46,810 bases of DNA. It comes from an uncultured Clostridium sp. (lineage in GTDB: Bacteria > Bacillota > Clostridia > TANB77 > CAG-508). Shown piece after piece: positions 17,050 through 27,172 of this stretch. Where the stretch lies: positions 1-46,810 of the forward strand of contig USNR01000011.1 of NCBI GenBank assembly GCA_900556135.1. Reading direction: 5' to 3'. The translations under genes and the position numbers were made by a program. Positions within the stretch are counted from its first letter, which is position 1. Every line of letters begins with the position of its first letter. The notes under the pieces were generated by a model that was given only the letters and a program-made list of their open reading frames with translations, searched no databases and was not told where the DNA came from.

Positions 17050-19071
17050 ATGAAAAATAAAAAGATATATAAAATATTGTTAATTCTTGCACTTTTATTT
17101 TTAGTATCAAATTTTTATCCTAATGCAAAGGCAGCTTCGAATTTATCGATATGGGGATACGTAAAAGATAAAGAGGGGAAAGCAAAAGAAGGAGTAACAG
17201 TAACAGTAGAAGGTACATCATATAGTACTACTACAAATGAAAGAGGATATTACGAGATTAATGGTATGAGCCAAGGAAATTATAGTTTAAAGTTTGATTA
17301 TAGTAATTTGGGAAACCTGTATGAAACAGAGAACATAGAAATGTTTCAGCTTGATAAATATATGGACAAGTTAGAAATAGCATTTGTTCATGATAATAGC
17401 ATAAATATAGATGATTATATAGCTCAAATAAAAAAGATGACGACAGAGCAATCTTCAGGTTCAACTATAAGTCCTAGAATACTAGATTTAACGTATACAA
17501 ACGAAGAATCTTTAAGAAGTATAATAAACAATCTAAGAACAGCAAGTAATTCTGAAAATGCTTTTCATAAAACTCAAATAAATGGTTGGAAAAGTGTTGC
17601 TGCAATATGCTATAATTCGAGTATTGAGTATAACATAACGCATATTAATCCTCTTATGAATAATAACAATTATGATATAGTAATAAAAAAATATGATGCT
17701 GCTGAAGAAAATGTTATAAAGGGGATATATCAAAAAATAAAGAATAATGAACCTGAAAAAGTCGAAAATATCGATACTATGGATGAAGATAACCATATGA
17801 AAGTTAACATTAATCTACAAAAGGATTCCATGGTAAATGTAAGAGTTAAGAGAGGAACTGCTGGACTAGTATTAGATGATTCACATGATGGTTTTATAAG
17901 CGGAAAAGTTATTGCTGATGGAAATATTGTAAATGATAGGTTAAAAATAACGTTAGTTAAAGACTCTGGGGAGAAAATAACAAGATATACAGAAAATGGA
18001 GAATATAAGTTTGGATATCCACAACCAGGAAGATACAGAATAGAATTTTCATTTGACTCAGCTGAAATTAATGGACAAAATTATGAAGTCAACTCGGATT
18101 ATAGAAGCATAAATAATACTACTTCACCAGAACAAAATTGCATAAATCCATCAAATACTAATATACAAGAATTAAAAGAAAAGTTTACAAAAATAGGATA
18201 TTCACAAGAAAGAACATTAGATAACAATACAAAAGAATGTGCTTTAACAGGTTATACGGATTGGTTTTATATAAATGGAACTTACGATAGCAAATATGGA
18301 GGAATAGTATTAAGGGAAAGAGAAAAGTTTGGCTTAGAAGTTAATTCAGAATTGACTGCATTTAAAATAATATTATCTGATGGTCAGACGTTAGCTGATT
18401 GGAGTAAAAGTGATAACCAGGAAGTTAACAATGTTTTAAGTACAGGAAAAAATGGAACATTCATTATAACAATGGATAATGAGTTAAGACATGGAGCAAC
18501 CATGTATGCTGAATATAGTATAACAGTTATGAATAATAGAAACATAGACTGCAAATCTTTTACATTAGTTAATGGAAATGACTTACAATGTGATTTAAAT
18601 AGTACTTTATTGACAGATACAAACATAAAGAATACTGATATTGGATGGAAGGGAATAGAAAATGTTGACGAGTATGTATCGAATGTATTGGATTCTGCTC
18701 TGGTAAAGAAAGAGTATATAAAACTATCGGACGAAATCAAAGCGGGAGAAACAAAAGTATACAGATTGAAACTTTCTAAACTTGTTGATTCGGATTGTGC
18801 ATATTCTAATGTAGCTGAAATAGTTGAATATGAAAATGAACAAGGAAGACGAAATTATAATTCTAATAATGAAAAAATAAGAGCAGGTAATTATTGGAAT
18901 GAGGGAATAATTGAAAAAGATACAGGAATTTCGAAAGCATTGATGATTATGCCACCATTTGGTGAAAACAAAGAAATGATTATAACAGCGGTATTATTTA
19001 TTGTATTGCTTATAATAATAAATGTTATAAATTATAACAAAAAGGCAAAAAATAGAAGGAGGAAAAAATAA
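17050..19071 (+). CDS. Secreted, membrane-anchored surface protein with carboxypeptidase-regulatory-like domain
   Basis: About 673 aa. ATG 17050 is favoured over GTG 17047 because AGGGG lies 6 nt upstream. A signal peptide (KILLILALLFLVSNFYPNAKA) is followed by a beta-sandwich repeat of the CarboxypepD_reg/CNA-B kind (IWGYVKDKEGKAKEGVTVTVEG ... ERGYYEINGMSQGNYSLKF). The long middle part holds a second similar segment near residue 280 (ISGKVIADGNIVNDRLKITL). The C-terminus is one transmembrane helix (MIITAVLFIVLLIIINVIN) with a basic tail. This makes it a type I membrane protein facing out, without a sortase motif. The next gene starts right after its stop, so the two are surely co-transcribed and may work together. 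Confidence 0.8.
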   Translation: MKNKKIYKILLILALLFLVSNFYPNAKAASNLSIWGYVKDKEGKAKEGVTVTVEGTSYSTTTNERGYYEINGMSQGNYSLKFDYSNLGNLYETENIEMFQLDKYMDKLEIAFVHDNSINIDDYIAQIKKMTTEQSSGSTISPRILDLTYTNEESLRSIINNLRTASNSENAFHKTQINGWKSVAAICYNSSIEYNITHINPLMNNNNYDIVIKKYDAAEENVIKGIYQKIKNNEPEKVENIDTMDEDNHMKVNINLQKDSMVNVRVKRGTAGLVLDDSHDGFISGKVIADGNIVNDRLKITLVKDSGEKITRYTENGEYKFGYPQPGRYRIEFSFDSAEINGQNYEVNSDYRSINNTTSPEQNCINPSNTNIQELKEKFTKIGYSQERTLDNNTKECALTGYTDWFYINGTYDSKYGGIVLREREKFGLEVNSELTAFKIILSDGQTLADWSKSDNQEVNNVLSTGKNGTFIITMDNELRHGATMYAEYSITVMNNRNIDCKSFTLVNGNDLQCDLNSTLLTDTNIKNTDIGWKGIENVDEYVSNVLDSALVKKEYIKLSDEIKAGETKVYRLKLSKLVDSDCAYSNVAEIVEYENEQGRRNYNSNNEKIRAGNYWNEGIIEKDTGISKALMIMPPFGENKEMIITAVLFIVLLIIINVINYNKKAKNRRRKK

Positions 19072-22000
19072 ATGAAGAAGAAAGAATGTATAAGAATGGC
19101 GATTATAGCGATAATCTTAATTCTTATAGTGGTTGTTACAATTATAATGTTTGTACTTATGAAAAAAGGAGCTTTACCAAATTTATTTGAAAGCGAAGGT
19201 ACTTCGGTTTCAAAGGAAAAAATAGAAGCATTAGATTGGAGTACAGATATTGTATCTAATATAACAACAGAAAATGTTCCAATACCACGTCAGTACTCAT
19301 ACGTGTCTGGAAATATTGAAACAGGAACAATAATAGAAGATAAAAATGGTTGCTATTATTTATGGGTTCCATATACTAAAGATGTAACTAAAGATGCAAG
19401 TGAATATTATACAAATGTTTCGGATTACTATGAAATGGAATCTGATGAAATGGCATCTATAGAAAAATACAATGGTTTTTATGTAGCTTTAAATATGAGT
19501 GAAGACATTGATAGCCTAAAAACTATAAGCAACGATAAATATACTAGCTATGCTGATACAATGAATGCTGAGTTGGAAGATAATACACAAAGACATTTAT
19601 TGTCAAAAGAGGAAATCGAGCAAATTAATACATATATGGAAAATGAGAAATTTGATATAGCAGATAATACTATAGGTATAGAAGCAACTACATTTTCTGT
19701 ATATTCGCCAATGGCTACAGCAACTGTAAGTAGTATGGTAATGGCTGATAGTGAAGCTGGTACAGTGGAGCCTATTGATGACAATGAAATAAACACAGTA
19801 GAAAATATGGAAGCTGTAACAACAGAGCCTGGCAATGAAGAAAATTCAACAAATATTGGAGAAAACCAAAATACAGAAAATAATGAAGATACAACAGGAA
19901 CAAATGAAGCTGAAATAGTAAATGAAGCAGAAACTGTGTATATGTTAAAAACAGAACAATATCCACAAGGAGTTCCAATTCCATATGGTTATAAAAAAGC
20001 TGTAACAGATGGAATAGTAACAATTCAGGATGCTACAAACAATAATCTAGTATATGTATGGGTGCCTCTGAGTGCTGAAGAATTAACAACAAGAAAATCT
20101 GAGTTGAAATCATTATATGAGAACTATACAAATGCAGATGGAGAAAAATTAAAGTTTGATGAAGGTTCAGAACTTTATAAAGTATTCAATAATACTAAAG
20201 AAGAATTACCAGAAGAATTTGTTGAAAGTATAAAAAAATGGGGAGGCTTTTATATAAGCGAAGCCGAATTGAGCTATGATAGTTCAAACAACTTTTATAA
20301 TAAAGCAAGAGGCATGGTAGGATCAACTGTAAGATTAACAAGATATGGTGGGGACTACTTTAGAGGCAGTACAACTCAAAACTTTACATATGATAATGTA
20401 ATAAAAACAGCAGAGAGTGTAACAGCAAATAGTTCAACAGTTGTAAGCCATTTAATGTATGGGGTAGAATATGATGCTACAGTATTATGGATTAATAGGA
20501 CAAATTCAAATTATCAAGACAAAAACGGAAAGAATATGTTAAGCATATTACTAGAAGATAGTACAAGTGTAGGAAAATATAGAAATACAGGATGGAGTGC
20601 CAATTCAACCGCTGAAAAAAGTGCAGCATTTTTTAATAAAATATGGGGACTTGGAGGAAACTTATCAGAGATAACACAAGAAAGAGCCGGCAACTCATAT
20701 GTTGTAAGAGGTGGTTCAGCATATTCAACAGGTGAGGACGAGCCAATTGCAAGCAGAAAGATAACAGATGAAATATCATCAGATATGGTTGGCTTTAGAA
20801 CATGCTTATATGTAAAGCCAGACTTAAAAGAAACTAATAAAGAAACTGAGGCATATACACCAACTGTGGAAGATGATACAGTATTTTATATTGGGGACTA
20901 TACATTTGATATTTGGAAAGAACAACAAAGATTCGTAAATTCATGGGATGGATTGATTATATATAGTGAACCAGATTTAACATCTAATGTAATAACAACA
21001 TTAGGATTTGCAAATTCAGTAGCAGTAAATGCTAAAGCAAAAGAAATGGTTAAAGATAGCAATGGAAATGACTTATGGTGGATTAGAGTAAGATTGGCTG
21101 ATGGCAGTATAGGATATGCAAATGCTCAGGCTGGAGTTACAGATAAAACGCAACAAGTCGGAAATCGCACATTTATAATGAAGGAAAAAGTTACAAGATA
21201 TCATGTAAATAAACTAGTGGTGTATACTTCTTGTGATGAATCTTCATCTCAGTTGGCAACAATTGATTTTACAGGTGGAATAGAAGTTGTAGGAAAATCT
21301 ATAGACTTTGAATGGGCAGCTGTAAAGGTTAATGGAAAAGTTGGCTATGTGAAAGCAAGTAATTTAAAAGTAAAAATTGATCTGGAAAAAATAGGTGATT
21401 ATTCATTCTATGTAGGTGATCCAGTTCAAAGAGGAATAGGAAATGAACAAGGTGCTGGATTACGTCAAAATCCAGGAGATGAAAGTACATCAGGAACAGC
21501 ACCATATGGAATAACCATTACAATGGATGCGCTATCAGAAGATGGAAAAATAGCAAGAATAAATTACAACGGAAGCACATACTTTGTAAATGCAAGTGAT
21601 TTATGCAATCCTGGACCAGCACTTGAAGTTAGTATAAATAAAGACACGGGTGCAGTTACTATAAAGGCTAAAAATATAGGTAGAGGAGTAAAAGGAATTT
21701 ATAGTAATGGTAGTGAAGTAAAAGGCAACTGGGATGGCGACTATTATGTTGCAACTCTTCAAGCATATAAAGATGAAAAATATAGTATTTCTGCAAAAGA
21801 TAATGAGGGAAATACATCAATATATGGTGAAATTGATACAAGTGGCATAAAGGTGGATGACCCATCGAAGAAACCAGTAGAGCCAACAACACCAACAACA
21901 CCATCAACATCAGATACGCCATCAACGCCGAGTGATAGTGGAGAAAGTTCAGGAGGAAGCTCATCTGGATCGGATACAGAAGCACCAAAAGTAGTAAGCA

Positions 22001-23208
22001 CGTCATATTCTGATAGTAAATGGAATTTTAAAACTTTTAATAATAAAGATGAGGTTTGGGTATCAGAACCAATTACCGTTTGGATACAAGTAACAGATAA
22101 TCAAACACCAGCCTCAAAGATATATGCGTATTTAACAGATTATAATTCTAATAGAATATCTGACAAAATAACAACTGTAGAAGGATCAAACGGAAATGAA
22201 GGAAAATACTATATCGCATATACTATATCTAAAAGTAACACATATTACTTCCAAATATGTGATGGCAGTAGTGCGTCAGATTATACCTGGGTAACGATAA
22301 CGGTAAAAGGACTTGATTCTGGAAGTAGCAGTAGTGGCAGTTCATCACAAAATCCAGAAATAGATAATGTAATAAGTCATGATAGAACAATATCTGTATA
22401 TACTAGTTCAGATACTCAATATATAAATTATAGGGTAAAAGGTTATTCGGATTGGAAATGGATTAAATATGATGGATATCCTACAGTGTTTACAGTAAAT
22501 AGATATGCTACATATGAAGTATGTGCTGGAAAATATGACTCTAATGGAAAAGCTTATTATTCAAAAGTAAGAGAAGTAACAACCTCTAAAAAACCATCAG
22601 GAGGGAGTTCGTCAGGAGGAGGGTCTAGTAGCAAGGATAAAACTAAGCCATCAATGAAAAGTGTTACAACTAATCATAGTGGATGGTATAACGGAAATGT
22701 AACGATAAATATGTATGCTACTGATAATGTAAAAGTAGATCATTTTACAATAACGACACCTACTGGAGCACAAATATCAAGACCAGCAACAAAATCAAGT
22801 GATGGTGCGTATCATGCTAGCTATACTGTTAGCCAAGAAGGGGGTGGAACCTGGTCGGTAAAAGCTATTGATTCAAGCGGAAATGTGAGTGATGGTAGTA
22901 AAAGTGCATATATTGCAATAGACAAGACTGCTCCAACATTTGACTTTACTTATCACGAAAAAAATACAAACATAGTATACCAGAAAGTTAGGGGAAGTGA
23001 TAAGTTAAGTGGTATTTATACTTTAGAGCTAAAAAAATTGAATATCGATAAACACGGAAATATAAGTTATAAATCGGTAAAAACAACATTATCAAATAGT
23101 CTAGGGTGGTGGCAAGATCCTACATGTTCATATAGAATAGTAATGGTAGATAAAGCTGGAAATACAAGAAACGTACACATTTATGGTATAAATGCAAAAT
23201 ATATATAA
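19072..23208 (+). CDS. Large cell-surface protein with FGE-like, SH3-like and Ig-like domains
   Basis: 1378 aa, anchored by an N-terminal transmembrane helix (about 9-30), body outside. A short unit at about 69-150 and a fuller one at about 296-583 begin VPIP..Y and share the WVP motif. The second ends like sulfatase-modifying (FGE/SUMF1) folds: GGNLSEITQE, YVVRGGSAYS, VGFRTCLYV. The first unit looks like a half copy. Three SH3-like segments follow (about 602-690, 698-770, 776-848), then Ig-like or bacterial adhesin-type domains separated by linkers rich in Pro/Thr/Ser or Gly/Ser (933-968, 1084-1094, 1175-1196). No Cys-based FGE active site or sortase signal is seen, so an adhesin or cell-wall-binding role is likelier than an enzyme. 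The ribosome site AGAAGGAGG lies inside the upstream gene. Confidence 0.75.
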   Translation: MKKKECIRMAIIAIILILIVVVTIIMFVLMKKGALPNLFESEGTSVSKEKIEALDWSTDIVSNITTENVPIPRQYSYVSGNIETGTIIEDKNGCYYLWVPYTKDVTKDASEYYTNVSDYYEMESDEMASIEKYNGFYVALNMSEDIDSLKTISNDKYTSYADTMNAELEDNTQRHLLSKEEIEQINTYMENEKFDIADNTIGIEATTFSVYSPMATATVSSMVMADSEAGTVEPIDDNEINTVENMEAVTTEPGNEENSTNIGENQNTENNEDTTGTNEAEIVNEAETVYMLKTEQYPQGVPIPYGYKKAVTDGIVTIQDATNNNLVYVWVPLSAEELTTRKSELKSLYENYTNADGEKLKFDEGSELYKVFNNTKEELPEEFVESIKKWGGFYISEAELSYDSSNNFYNKARGMVGSTVRLTRYGGDYFRGSTTQNFTYDNVIKTAESVTANSSTVVSHLMYGVEYDATVLWINRTNSNYQDKNGKNMLSILLEDSTSVGKYRNTGWSANSTAEKSAAFFNKIWGLGGNLSEITQERAGNSYVVRGGSAYSTGEDEPIASRKITDEISSDMVGFRTCLYVKPDLKETNKETEAYTPTVEDDTVFYIGDYTFDIWKEQQRFVNSWDGLIIYSEPDLTSNVITTLGFANSVAVNAKAKEMVKDSNGNDLWWIRVRLADGSIGYANAQAGVTDKTQQVGNRTFIMKEKVTRYHVNKLVVYTSCDESSSQLATIDFTGGIEVVGKSIDFEWAAVKVNGKVGYVKASNLKVKIDLEKIGDYSFYVGDPVQRGIGNEQGAGLRQNPGDESTSGTAPYGITITMDALSEDGKIARINYNGSTYFVNASDLCNPGPALEVSINKDTGAVTIKAKNIGRGVKGIYSNGSEVKGNWDGDYYVATLQAYKDEKYSISAKDNEGNTSIYGEIDTSGIKVDDPSKKPVEPTTPTTPSTSDTPSTPSDSGESSGGSSSGSDTEAPKVVSTSYSDSKWNFKTFNNKDEVWVSEPITVWIQVTDNQTPASKIYAYLTDYNSNRISDKITTVEGSNGNEGKYYIAYTISKSNTYYFQICDGSSASDYTWVTITVKGLDSGSSSSGSSSQNPEIDNVISHDRTISVYTSSDTQYINYRVKGYSDWKWIKYDGYPTVFTVNRYATYEVCAGKYDSNGKAYYSKVREVTTSKKPSGGSSSGGGSSSKDKTKPSMKSVTTNHSGWYNGNVTINMYATDNVKVDHFTITTPTGAQISRPATKSSDGAYHASYTVSQEGGGTWSVKAIDSSGNVSDGSKSAYIAIDKTAPTFDFTYHEKNTNIVYQKVRGSDKLSGIYTLELKKLNIDKHGNISYKSVKTTLSNSLGWWQDPTCSYRIVMVDKAGNTRNVHIYGINAKYI

Positions 23209-23218
23209 AAATCTTATA

Positions 23219-23256
23219 AAGACTTTTAAGTAATTTCTTAAAAGTCTTGCTTTTTT
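23219..23256 (+). terminator. Terminator of the surface-protein operon
   Basis: Perfect 12-bp stem AAGACTTTTAAG / CTTAAAAGTCTT (23219-23230 with 23237-23248), then GCTTTTTT. Confidence 0.9.
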
Positions 23257-23275
23257 GTTTGGAAATAAATATAAT
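23247..23275 (+). promoter_or_regulatory. Promoter of the Ca2+-ATPase gene
   Basis: TTGCTT (23247-23252), 17-nt spacer, TATAAT (23270-23275). The -35 overlaps the end of the terminator stem. Confidence 0.65.
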
Positions 23276-23306
23276 GTACATAATAATTATGAAAGGAAAT
23301 TTATGT

Positions 23307-26030
23307 ATGGAAAATGAAAAATGGTTTTATAAAAATGAAGAAGCTATAATTGAAGAATTAAATACAGATAAAGAAAATGGACTGTCTAATTCAGAGGTAG
23401 AAGAAAAGAAAAAAAAATATGGCTATAATGAATTAAAAGAAGGAAAGAAGAAAAGTACCTTTATAAAATTTTTAGAGCAATTTAAAGACTTTATGATTAT
23501 CATTCTAATAATCGCGGCAATAATATCAGGAATTGTAGGTTACATTCAGGGAGAAGGAATAACTGATTCAATTATAATCATGATAGTTGTAATTGCAAAT
23601 GCTATTATAGGTGTTATGCAGGAAAACAAGGCGGAAAAGTCACTTGAAGCATTAAAAAAATTAAGCAGTTATTCAGCAAAGGTATTAAGAAATGGACATA
23701 TAGATGTTATCGCATCCAGAGATTTGGTTCCAGGGGATATTGTTATATTAGAAACAGGAGATTATGTCCCAGCAGATATTCGACTTATAGAAGCTGTAAA
23801 CCTAAAAGCTCAAGAGGCATCTCTTACAGGAGAGTCAGTTCCAGTAGAAAAAAATACTGAAACAATAGAAAATATAGAAGCAGGCTTGGGAGATAGGACT
23901 AATATGGCATTTTCCTCTAGTTTAATTACGTATGGAAGAGGAAAAGGAATAGTTGTAGAAACTGGAATGAATACGGAAGTTGGAAAAATTGCAGGAATCT
24001 TAAATAACACAGAAAAATCCGAAACACCATTACAAATCAGACTAAACAAATTAGGAAAAACACTTGGAATAGCATCTATCGCTATTTGTGTAGTTATTTT
24101 TATAATAGGTTTATTATATGGAAAAGACATAATAGAAATGTTTATGACAGCAGTAAGTTTAGCAGTTGCAGTTATTCCAGAGGGCTTAGCAGCAGTTTCT
24201 ACAATAGTTTTAGCAATTGGCGTTCAAAGAATGGTTAAGAAAAACGCTATAGTAAAAAAACTTCCAGCAGTTGAAACACTAGGAAGTAGTACAGTTATAT
24301 GTTCTGACAAAACAGGAACATTAACACAAAATAAAATGACTGTTCAAAAATTATTCTATAATAATCAATTAAAAGAAATAGATAAAATAGACTTAGATAA
24401 AGAAAATGGAGAATTGGAGAAGTTAGTTTACTGTTCAATGCTTTGCAATGATACAAAAGTTGGAAGAGATGATAAACTAACAGGAGATCCAACAGAGACG
24501 GCTCTAGTTGATATGGGATTCAAATTAGGATTTAGGCCTGATTTATTTGAACAAATGTCACGTGTTCAAGAGATTCCATTTGATTCTGACAGAAAATTAA
24601 TGACAACTGTTGTAAGATATAATGATAATAAATATATAGTATATACAAAAGGTGGAGTTGATGAGTTATTAGATAGATGCAACAGCTATGTGATGGTTAA
24701 TGAAATTAAATTTGATATAGAAGAGTATACTAAAATTATAGATAAAGAAAATGATGTAATGGCTAAAGAAGCATTAAGAGTGTTAGCTATGGCATACAAG
24801 GAAATAGATCACATTCCAAGTGAATCTGAAATGAAAGATTTAGAAAAAGATTTAACTTATATAGGAATGGTTGGCATGATAGATCCACCAAGAGAAGAAG
24901 TTAAAGTTGCTGTTGAAAAATGTAAAGAAGCTGGAATTAAAACAGTAATGATTACAGGAGACCATAAGGCAACAGCAGTTGCTATAGCAAAACAGTTGGG
25001 AATATTAGAAGATGGTGAAGAAGCAGTAACTGGAAGTGATGTTGAAAAAATGTCACAAAAAGAATTAGAAAGAAGAGTAGAAAACATAAGAGTATATGCA
25101 AGAGTTTCACCAGAGCACAAAGTCAGAATTGTAAAAGCATGGCAGTCACATGGAGAGATTGTGGCAATGACAGGAGATGGCGTTAATGATGCACCAGCAT
25201 TAAAAACTTCAGACATAGGATGTGCAATGGGAATTGTTGGAACAGATGTTGCAAAAGAAGCTGCAGATGTAATTTTAACAGATGATAATTTTGCAACCAT
25301 AGTATCAGCAGTCGAGGAAGGAAGACGTATATATGACAATATATTAAAAGCAATACAGTTCCTATTATCTAGCAATGTTGGCGAAGTAGTTCTTTTATTT
25401 GTAGCAATATTAATAACTCCATTGTTAAGTAAAATATTTGGAATAGATATAAATTTAATAGAGCCATTATTACCAATTCATATACTTTGGATAAACTTAG
25501 TAACAGATTCTTTACCAGCTTTAGCACTTGCATTTGATCCAGCCAATAGCGACATAATGAGAAGAAAACCATTAAAACCAAAATCAGGAATATTTACAAA
25601 AGGTAGAACATGGCGAATTATCTATCAAGGGTTGATGATAGGGCTATTAACATTAACTGCATTTATAATAGGATTATCTACCAAAAATCCACCAGTTATA
25701 GAAGGATTAACTCCTGAAGAAGTACGTGTAGAAATAGGGCAAACGATGGCATTTGTGGTGCTAGCTTTTTCAGAATTAATACTTGTGTTTAATATAAGAA
25801 ATGATAAAGAATCAATTTTTAAAACTGGAATAGGTGGTAATAAACAATTATTTTGGGCAATTTTAGCATCATCAGCATTGATGTTAATTATATTGGCGAT
25901 AGAACCATTAAGAGCAATATTTAGCATACCAGTATTGCCACTAGAAAACATAGTTGAAATGATTGCATTAATAGTAGCTCCAATTGTAATAGTTGAAATC
26001 TTTAAGCTATTAAAAATTAATGGAGAATAA
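23307..26030 (+). CDS. Calcium-transporting P-type ATPase (type IIA)
   Basis: Pumps cations, most likely Ca2+, out of the cell using ATP. The start at 23307 (MENEKWFYKNEEA) follows AAAGGA and gives 907 aa, a usual length; the frame upstream of it is not family-like. The N-terminal cation-ATPase domain leads into TM1-2. Then come TGES (actuator), PEGLAA in TM4 (Ca2+-ligand Glu), the phosphorylation site DKTGTLTQNKM (Asp334), TGDPTE, the hinge TGDGVNDAP (622-630) and NLVTDSLPALALAFDPA in TM6 with the Asn/Asp ligands of SERCA/PacL-type pumps. A C-terminal group of four helices is complete. It sits alone between a terminator/promoter and a hairpin. Confidence 0.93.
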   Translation: MENEKWFYKNEEAIIEELNTDKENGLSNSEVEEKKKKYGYNELKEGKKKSTFIKFLEQFKDFMIIILIIAAIISGIVGYIQGEGITDSIIIMIVVIANAIIGVMQENKAEKSLEALKKLSSYSAKVLRNGHIDVIASRDLVPGDIVILETGDYVPADIRLIEAVNLKAQEASLTGESVPVEKNTETIENIEAGLGDRTNMAFSSSLITYGRGKGIVVETGMNTEVGKIAGILNNTEKSETPLQIRLNKLGKTLGIASIAICVVIFIIGLLYGKDIIEMFMTAVSLAVAVIPEGLAAVSTIVLAIGVQRMVKKNAIVKKLPAVETLGSSTVICSDKTGTLTQNKMTVQKLFYNNQLKEIDKIDLDKENGELEKLVYCSMLCNDTKVGRDDKLTGDPTETALVDMGFKLGFRPDLFEQMSRVQEIPFDSDRKLMTTVVRYNDNKYIVYTKGGVDELLDRCNSYVMVNEIKFDIEEYTKIIDKENDVMAKEALRVLAMAYKEIDHIPSESEMKDLEKDLTYIGMVGMIDPPREEVKVAVEKCKEAGIKTVMITGDHKATAVAIAKQLGILEDGEEAVTGSDVEKMSQKELERRVENIRVYARVSPEHKVRIVKAWQSHGEIVAMTGDGVNDAPALKTSDIGCAMGIVGTDVAKEAADVILTDDNFATIVSAVEEGRRIYDNILKAIQFLLSSNVGEVVLLFVAILITPLLSKIFGIDINLIEPLLPIHILWINLVTDSLPALALAFDPANSDIMRRKPLKPKSGIFTKGRTWRIIYQGLMIGLLTLTAFIIGLSTKNPPVIEGLTPEEVRVEIGQTMAFVVLAFSELILVFNIRNDKESIFKTGIGGNKQLFWAILASSALMLIILAIEPLRAIFSIPVLPLENIVEMIALIVAPIVIVEIFKLLKINGE

Positions 26031-26052
26031 GGAAGATATTTATTAGTGCCAG

Positions 26053-26082
26053 AATAGAGACGAGTATTTTACTCGCTCTATT
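26053..26082 (+). terminator. Hairpin after the Ca2+-ATPase gene
   Basis: 13-bp stem with one bulged A (AATAGAG-A-CGAGTA / TACTCGCTCTATT) and a short loop. No T-run follows, so it may be a weak terminator or mRNA-stabilising stem. Confidence 0.55.
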
Positions 26083-26161
26083 GCTTGATATATCATACGA
26101 TTTATAGGGTGATTAAATTTATAATATTTTTTGGGTTATAGTAGCATAATAAACTATAAAG

Positions 26162-26170
26162 TGATATAAT
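26162..26170 (+). promoter_or_regulatory. Extended -10 promoter of the deacetylase gene
   Basis: TGA-TATAAT (26162-26170) with no clear -35. A 7-bp inverted repeat TTATAGT/ACTATAA (26136-26142, 26153-26159) lies just upstream and could be an operator. The sequence after the -10 (ACAAACGAAAA) nearly repeats at the maf promoter. Confidence 0.5.
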
Positions 26171-26209
26171 ACAAACGAAAATTAAAAGGGAGCAAGAAGA
26201 GGCATAAAG

Positions 26210-27124
26210 ATGATAGATTTAATAGTAATAAACAAACAGTTAAACATGAAAAGATTAATAATAGTAATAATTATTACTATGGTTGTTGTAATGATAGCAA
26301 CTGTTGCAGGAATGAATTTTGCACATAAAAAAGCAAGCGAAACATATATAAAACAGCTAGATTCTCAAGTCTCAAAGGTTGAAGAAAATAATAGAATAAA
26401 GAAAGAAGAAGAAGAGAAGAAGAAACAAGCAGAGCTTCAAAAAAGAATAAAAGCAACAAGTGAACCTTTAACAGAAGAACAACAAAACAACATATTGCAT
26501 ATATATAAAGATACTGGTGAGAAAAGAGTATTTTTAACATTTGATGATGGACCATCTTCTTTAATAACTCCATTAATATTAGATGTGTTAAAACAAGAAA
26601 ATGTAAAAGCAACATTCTTTTTATTAGGAACAAGTGCAAGAAATAATCCAGATTTAGTAAAAAGAGAATTTAATGAAGGTCATTATATAGCAAATCATGG
26701 ATATAGCCATAAATATTCGTCAGTATATTCTAGTCCAGAAGCTACTTTGAATGAATATAATGAAACAGAACAAGCAATTAAAAATGCGTTAGGAAATCAA
26801 AATTATAGATCAAATTTATTTAGGTTTCCAGGAGGCTCTAATGGAGGATATTATAACGATTTAAAACAACAATCAAAGGCTTTATTAAGAGAAAATGGAG
26901 TAGTTCATCTAGATTGGAACGCTTTAAGTGAAGATGCTGCTGGAAGCTACACTAAAGAACAATTATTGCAAAATACTATAGATACAGTTGGTGAGAAAAA
27001 TAGTGTTGTAATATTGATGCACGATTCTTCAGATAAAGTGTTAACATATGAAATGTTGCCAGATTTAATTCACTATTTGAAAGAAAAAGGCTATAACTTT
27101 AAAAATATATATGACATAATATAA
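26210..27124 (+). CDS. Polysaccharide deacetylase (NodB/CE4), membrane-anchored
   Basis: Would remove acetyl groups from a cell-envelope glycan such as peptidoglycan GlcNAc. An N-terminal transmembrane helix (MKRLIIVIIITMVVVMIATV) is followed by a charged coiled-coil stalk (about 40-95). The NodB domain follows, with all five motifs: TFDDGPS, the metal His in HGYSHKY, RFPGGS, HLDWNALSED and VILMHDS. ATG 26210 is taken because AAGAGG lies upstream; an internal ATG 12 codons later has no ribosome site. Length 304 aa is ordinary. The gene is alone behind its promoter, and the TrxB gene follows after 48 nt. Confidence 0.93.
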   Translation: MIDLIVINKQLNMKRLIIVIIITMVVVMIATVAGMNFAHKKASETYIKQLDSQVSKVEENNRIKKEEEEKKKQAELQKRIKATSEPLTEEQQNNILHIYKDTGEKRVFLTFDDGPSSLITPLILDVLKQENVKATFFLLGTSARNNPDLVKREFNEGHYIANHGYSHKYSSVYSSPEATLNEYNETEQAIKNALGNQNYRSNLFRFPGGSNGGYYNDLKQQSKALLRENGVVHLDWNALSEDAAGSYTKEQLLQNTIDTVGEKNSVVILMHDSSDKVLTYEMLPDLIHYLKEKGYNFKNIYDII

Positions 27125-27172
27125 TGAAAATGGTAATAATATAAATAAATGTAGAAAGAATTAGGAGAGATT

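Noticed and set aside
21668..22006. Long minus-strand open frames inside the large surface protein gene
   Set aside because: Shadows of low-complexity Ser/Gly/Thr coding sequence on the + strand; no start signals.
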